Shown here piece by piece: positions 8,936-11,222 of a stretch of DNA of 11,222 nt. Origin of the DNA: Candidatus Iainarchaeum sp. (GTDB lineage Archaea; Iainarchaeota; Iainarchaeia; Iainarchaeales; GCA-2688035); the NCBI GenBank assembly GCA_017609945.1, contig JAFCCZ010000023.1:1-11222 (forward strand), read 5' to 3'. The notes beneath the pieces were generated by a model. The model searched no databases. It was given only the letters and a program-made list of their open reading frames with translations, and was not told the DNA's origin. The position numbers were made by a program, and so were the translations under genes. Positions within the stretch are counted from its first letter, which is position 1. Each line of letters opens with the position of its first letter.

Positions 8936-9259
8936 ATGCCAAATTCAGGAAACATTGAACTTAACAGGGAAGAAAACTTTGCGCTTGTTTCGGTTAATCC
9001 GAAAATTTATTCCCTGGCAGTTGTTTTCTCAGCTGCTTACGTAATGCTTGAAAAGGCCTTTGTGGTAATTGACGGCAGTCCGGAAGAGCAAATTGTGGTC
9101 TCTTTGGAGCCAAAGAGTGGAAAGGATGTTGGGGGAATCGCACGGGAGTTCAACGAACAGCTTGTCAATTTTGCGGTAAACCTTGAGCAGAGCCAGGCCA
9201 CGAAAGCCATCAGAGAAGAGTTCGTAAAGCAGGCGTTTCTAACGCACTCGCGCAAGTAG
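8936..9259 (+). CDS. hxsD: HxsD-like protein (His-Xaa-Ser system), copy 1
   Basis: A 107-residue soluble protein resembling HxsD, the small accessory protein of the His-Xaa-Ser radical SAM peptide-modification system. The recognisable pattern is N-P-x-I-Y-x-L-x-V at residues 21-29, A-A-Y (33-35), a basic/aromatic KAFVVI strand (40-45), IVVSLEPK (53-60), then EFNEQLVNFAVNLE (71-84), which lines up with the LLNDYxLRE-type signature I associate with HxsD, and a closing helix IREEFVKQAFL. The biochemical role of HxsD is not known; it may act in binding the precursor or partnering the maturase, as PqqD does in another system. It is first in an apparent operon with a second hxsD-like gene and the hxsB-like gene. 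The main alternative is an unrelated small hypothetical protein, made less likely by the maturase and H-x-S peptide next door. Confidence 0.7.
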   Translation: MPNSGNIELNREENFALVSVNPKIYSLAVVFSAAYVMLEKAFVVIDGSPEEQIVVSLEPKSGKDVGGIAREFNEQLVNFAVNLEQSQATKAIREEFVKQAFLTHSRK

Positions 9260-9265
9260 GTGATG
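9258..9265 (+). promoter_or_regulatory. Overlapping stop / ribosome binding / start signals between the two hxsD-like genes
   Basis: The junction reads TAGGTGATG: the first gene's TAG (9257-9259) touches a GTG (9260) directly followed by ATG (9263). GGTGA is itself the archaeal Shine-Dalgarno core, so stop, ribosome-binding-like sequence and start overlap, which suggests translational coupling (reinitiation) rather than independent initiation. Confidence 0.45.
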
Positions 9266-9511
9266 CAAATACATCAAATAAAAGTTGAGCAGGGCGGCAA
9301 GAGGGCATTGCTTGACCTAAACCCGTTTTTTTATCCGGAGAAAGCAGTTCGCGAAACAGCCTCTGCGTTCAAAAAAGTTTGCAAGGCAAGTTTTAGGCAG
9401 GAAAACAATAGAATTCTTGTTGAGTTGCTGCCTACTAAAGGAGCGGACTGTAGGGAGCTTTCGCTTAAGTTTGCAAACTACGCGCTTTCAGCTAGCAGGG
9501 AGATGCACTGA
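9263..9511 (+). CDS. HxsD-like protein, shorter copy 2
   Basis: An 82-residue protein (83 if the GTG at 9260 is used). It aligns with the preceding hxsD-like product over most of its length: A-L-L-D-L-N-P-F-F-Y matches A-L-V-S-V-N-P-K-I-Y, followed by an A-x-x-F-K-K-V helix, the strand RILVELLPTKG against IVVSLEPKSG, and a final helix with KFANYALSASRE against EFNEQLVNFAVNLE. It stops about 20 residues earlier, lacking the closing helix of copy 1. Identity is low, so the pair is an old duplication or two subfamilies that may form a heterodimer. It holds two cysteines (C41, C64; numbered from GTG). The stop TGA (9509-9511) directly abuts the ATG of the maturase gene at 9512, so both are surely made from one message. 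Function is inferred from context; it could also be an RRE/PqqD-like peptide-binding protein. Confidence 0.65.
   Translation: MQIHQIKVEQGGKRALLDLNPFFYPEKAVRETASAFKKVCKASFRQENNRILVELLPTKGADCRELSLKFANYALSASREMH
9497..9502 (+). promoter_or_regulatory. Ribosome binding site (AGGGAG) of the radical SAM maturase gene
   Basis: AGGGAG ends nine bases before the ATG at 9512, inside the 3' end of the second hxsD-like gene. It is the best-placed Shine-Dalgarno sequence in this operon and decides the maturase start. Confidence 0.6.
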
Positions 9512-10885
9512 ATGCAGTTCAACAAATTTTTCGTGCACAAGGTAAAGCCCGGCGTTTTTGTTCTTATAACCGATGCAGGAAATTGGGTTAAAGTGAGCGA
9601 ATCAGAGCTTAGTGCGGTAAAAGAGGGCAAGCCCGGAAAGGCGCTTTTCAAAAAACTTGAGGAAAAAAAGATTGTGCTCACCGGCAAAAACAAGGAATCC
9701 CTTGCCAGAGATTACCGCAACCTTTACGAGCATCTCACCCACGGCATTTCTTTGCACATAATTAATCCAACAATGGCCTGCAACCACTCCTGCCACTACT
9801 GCTATGCAAACGCCCTGCCTGTTGGAAAAAGGGGGGCGGCAATGAGCGAGGAAACCGCAAAGAAGACAGTTGATTTTGTTTGGCAGAGCCCGATGAAGAA
9901 CATTGTTATAGAGTTCCAGGGTGGAGAGCCGCTTGCCAACTTCCCAATAATTCAATTCATAATGGATTACGCCAAAACAAAGCGCCCGGGGAAGAAGGTT
10001 CACTGGAGAATGGTAAGCAACCTCTCCCTAATGGACGAAACAATTGCAGCCTGGTGCAAGAAAAACGGCTTGCTTGACATCTGCACAAGCCTTGACGGCC
10101 CGAAAAACGTGCACAACAAGAACAGGCCAATGCCCGGTGGGAGCCATTCAAAGGTTGTGCACTGGATTAATTCTCTGAGAAGCGATTTTGGGTTTGAGAG
10201 GGTTGGAACGCTCTGCACTGTCACAAAAAACAGCCTTCCGTTTGCAAGAGAAATTGTTGACCAATACCTTTCCCTGGGCCTGCCTGACATAACCCCTGTT
10301 TCCATTAGGCAAATTGGGCGGGCAAAGCAGAACTGGCAAAGCATTGGCTACAGGCCGGAGCAGTACCTTGAGTTCTGGAGAACGGTTTTGGGGGAGTGCA
10401 TTGAAAGCACTCTCAATGGAAAATACCTCGCGGAACAGTTTTCCCTGATGATTGCACAGAAGCTTTCCTCCCCAAAACCGGCTTTTCACACCTGCTTCAG
10501 CAAGCCATGCGGTGCCGCGCTAATGCAGGCCTCTTACCAGCCTGACGGGGGCATTTACACTTGCGACGAGGGAAAGTCAGAGGAAATCTTCAGGCTTGGA
10601 ACCGTTGAGCAGAAGTATGTTGACGTTTTTGCCTCACAGAACGCACTGAACATGGTTTCGATAAGTTCCTCCCTTGGATTACTCTGCAATGAGTGCAAGT
10701 GGAACCCCTATTGCTCTTTCTGCCCGGTAATGGCCTACGCTTCCCAGGGCAGTCTTGTGCCCACGCTCTACAACAACACAGACTGTGTAATAAAGAAGAG
10801 CCAGTTCTCCACGGTTTTTGAAAAGCTTTTCTCCGGCGAAAAAAAAGCCCTGAACCAATGGCTTGGCGCAGGCAAAGCTTTATAA
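9512..10885 (+). CDS. hxsB: HxsB-like radical SAM/SPASM peptide maturase
   Basis: A 457-residue radical SAM enzyme expected to cleave S-adenosylmethionine and modify a ribosomal peptide. Residues 1-75 form an N-terminal domain (GVFVLITDAGNWVKVS) of the kind preceding the barrel in HxsB. The [4Fe-4S] motif C90-x3-C94-x2-C97 with aromatic Y96, the SAM-binding GGEP at 137-140 and a TSLDGP segment define the barrel. The C-terminal SPASM region has C328, C333, C351, C392, C395, C401, C404 and C425, enough for two auxiliary Fe-S clusters; the patterns CGAALMQASY, GIYTCDEGK and CKWNPYCSFCPVMAYASQG are the ones I associate with HxsB (C-GA..., Y-x-CDE-x-R/K, C-x2-C-x5-C-x2-CP-x3-Y-x2-QG). Two HxsD-like genes abut upstream and an H-x-S peptide gene follows 29 bases downstream. 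AlbA- or anSME-type maturases are less likely given that context. The exact reaction is unknown. Confidence 0.82.
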   Translation: MQFNKFFVHKVKPGVFVLITDAGNWVKVSESELSAVKEGKPGKALFKKLEEKKIVLTGKNKESLARDYRNLYEHLTHGISLHIINPTMACNHSCHYCYANALPVGKRGAAMSEETAKKTVDFVWQSPMKNIVIEFQGGEPLANFPIIQFIMDYAKTKRPGKKVHWRMVSNLSLMDETIAAWCKKNGLLDICTSLDGPKNVHNKNRPMPGGSHSKVVHWINSLRSDFGFERVGTLCTVTKNSLPFAREIVDQYLSLGLPDITPVSIRQIGRAKQNWQSIGYRPEQYLEFWRTVLGECIESTLNGKYLAEQFSLMIAQKLSSPKPAFHTCFSKPCGAALMQASYQPDGGIYTCDEGKSEEIFRLGTVEQKYVDVFASQNALNMVSISSSLGLLCNECKWNPYCSFCPVMAYASQGSLVPTLYNNTDCVIKKSQFSTVFEKLFSGEKKALNQWLGAGKAL

Positions 10886-10886
10886 A
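10874..10886 (+). promoter_or_regulatory. Strong TATA promoter of the precursor peptide gene, overlapping the maturase stop codon
   Basis: AAAGCTTTATAAAA contains a near-consensus archaeal TATA box TTTATAAA at 10879-10886 with a purine-rich BRE-like AAAG just before it. The maturase stop TAA (10883-10885) lies inside the box. The box centre is about 32 bases before the ATG at 10915, so transcription would start around 10909, giving a 5' leader of about six bases or none. No Shine-Dalgarno sequence precedes the ATG, as expected for a leaderless message. Confidence 0.7.
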
Positions 10887-10914
10887 ACCCAAAACTGTTT
10901 ATTATACTGATTTC

Positions 10915-11136
10915 ATGGGCGACAAGATTCCAGCCATAAAAAGGACAATTTCAAGCTATCTAAGCGAGGAAACAGGCAGGATTTCAAAGCACTCCCTGCT
11001 CTCGCTTGGGGCGATTCTTGCCAGCGTAGCCCTTGCCTCCCCAAAGCTTAAAGAGGTTAGCGCGCAAACCCTTCACAACCACACTCATCTGAGTACTCCA
11101 CCGCACGCATCGCACTCTTCGCATACTTCATATTAA
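10915..11136 (+). CDS. hxsA: HxsA-like His-Xaa-Ser precursor peptide
   Basis: A 73-residue peptide ending in HASHSSHTSY: H64-A-S66, H67-S-S69 and H70-T-S72 are tandem H-x-S units, with H58-L-S60 and two more histidines (H54, H56) before them. This matches the H-x-S-H-S-S-H core I associate with HxsA, the presumed substrate of the HxsB/HxsC radical SAM enzymes. The N-terminal part looks like a leader: a basic start, then SYLSEETGRISKHS and a hydrophobic run LLSLGAILASVALA (28-41), followed by SPKLKEVSAQ, which could end in an export cleavage (VSA|Q). The three tandem units use different codons (CAC GCA TCG, CAC TCT TCG, CAT ACT TCA), pointing to selection on the amino acids rather than simple DNA repeat slippage. 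I rejected the upstream ATG at 10858 because it lies inside the maturase and before the TATA box. The product may be a crosslinked peptide; metal binding by the histidines is the alternative. Confidence 0.75.
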   Translation: MGDKIPAIKRTISSYLSEETGRISKHSLLSLGAILASVALASPKLKEVSAQTLHNHTHLSTPPHASHSSHTSY

Positions 11137-11151
11137 TTCTTGCCGGGGTGC

Positions 11152-11159
11152 TTTTTTTT
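11152..11159 (+). terminator. Oligo-T archaeal terminator after the precursor gene
   Basis: Eight consecutive T residues lie 15 bases after the precursor stop (TAA at 11134-11136), preceded by GCCGGGGTGC with no convincing hairpin. Archaeal RNA polymerase terminates at such bare T tracts. With the promoter at 10879-10886 it makes the precursor a self-contained transcription unit of about 240 bases. Confidence 0.65.
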
Positions 11160-11171
11160 GGGTTTAGTTAA

Positions 11172-11187
11172 CCGAAACATATAAATA
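11172..11187 (+). promoter_or_regulatory. TATA promoter of the next downstream gene
   Basis: CCGAAACATATAAATA has a BRE-like CGAAAC followed by TATAAATA at 11180-11187. Its centre is about 26 bases before the ATG at 11209, the standard spacing for a leaderless archaeal start. Confidence 0.6.
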
Positions 11188-11208
11188 TCTGCAATTCTTT
11201 ATTATAAA

Positions 11209-11222
11209 ATGGTGTTATTGGC
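11209..11222 (+). CDS. Start of a probable leaderless gene, cut off by the window end
   Basis: ATG GTG TTA TTG GC at 11209-11222 gives only M-V-L-L and part of the next codon. The call rests on the TATA box at the expected distance and the absence of a competing start. The protein cannot be identified, and an RNA gene starting here cannot be excluded. Confidence 0.35.

Noticed and set aside
9602..10003. Minus-strand open frame of 133 codons opposite the maturase gene
   Set aside because: It is a shadow of a gene with intact radical SAM motifs and shows no recognisable domain.
10858..10914. ATG at 10858 as start of the precursor peptide
   Set aside because: It lies inside the maturase gene and upstream of the TATA box, and adds 19 residues of out-of-frame hxsB sequence; the ATG at 10915 is placed as expected behind the promoter.
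11101..11133. Short-period DNA repeat or CRISPR-like array in the His/Ser-rich end of the precursor
   Set aside because: The nine-base periodicity is at protein level only; codons differ between units and there are no spacers.
11137..11160. Bacterial-style hairpin terminator
   Set aside because: The bases before the T8 tract do not form a convincing stem; an archaeal T-tract terminator explains it better.

Overview
The window looks archaeal. It carries the C-terminal part of a Hel308-type helicase, a type IV prepilin peptidase of the archaeal A24 kind with its extra C-terminal domain, TATA-box promoters about 27 bases ahead of likely leaderless starts, GGTG/GGGAG ribosome binding sites and a bare oligo-T terminator. 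A 2.3-kDa-residue-scale (about 2,290-residue) membrane-anchored surface protein would fit a DPANN-type or other uncultured archaeon, but the lineage cannot be fixed from this sequence alone. All genes are on the + strand and tightly packed; no gap without a gene exceeds about 75 bases. Codon use (AGG arginine, GAC/GAG rich) looks similar throughout, so nothing marks a recently transferred block.

Layout: 1-873 is the 3' end of a hel308-like gene. A promoter region follows, then the giant single-pass surface protein gene (949-7830), made of about seven carboxypeptidase-regulatory/Ig-like beta-sandwich modules plus long unassigned regions, with many N-glycosylation sequons and one calcium-binding-type loop. 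Twelve bases later comes the A24 prepilin peptidase gene (7843-8892).

The most interesting part is 8897-11159. I read it as a compact His-Xaa-Ser (Hxs) type RiPP cluster. It holds two adjacent small HxsD-like proteins, an HxsB-like radical SAM/SPASM maturase, and, behind its own strong TATA box embedded in the maturase stop codon, a 73-residue precursor-like peptide ending in HASHSSHTSY, three tandem H-x-S units plus a fourth just upstream (HLS). The three protein genes abut with spacings of 0-3 bases and would be made together. The precursor has its own promoter and terminator, so it could be made in excess over its modifying enzyme. The usual second radical SAM partner, HxsC, is not present between the first hxsD-like gene and the precursor, and the hxsD-like gene is doubled, so this is a non-canonical version of the system.

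After the oligo-T terminator another TATA box precedes an ATG at 11209, probably the start of the next gene, which is cut off by the window end.
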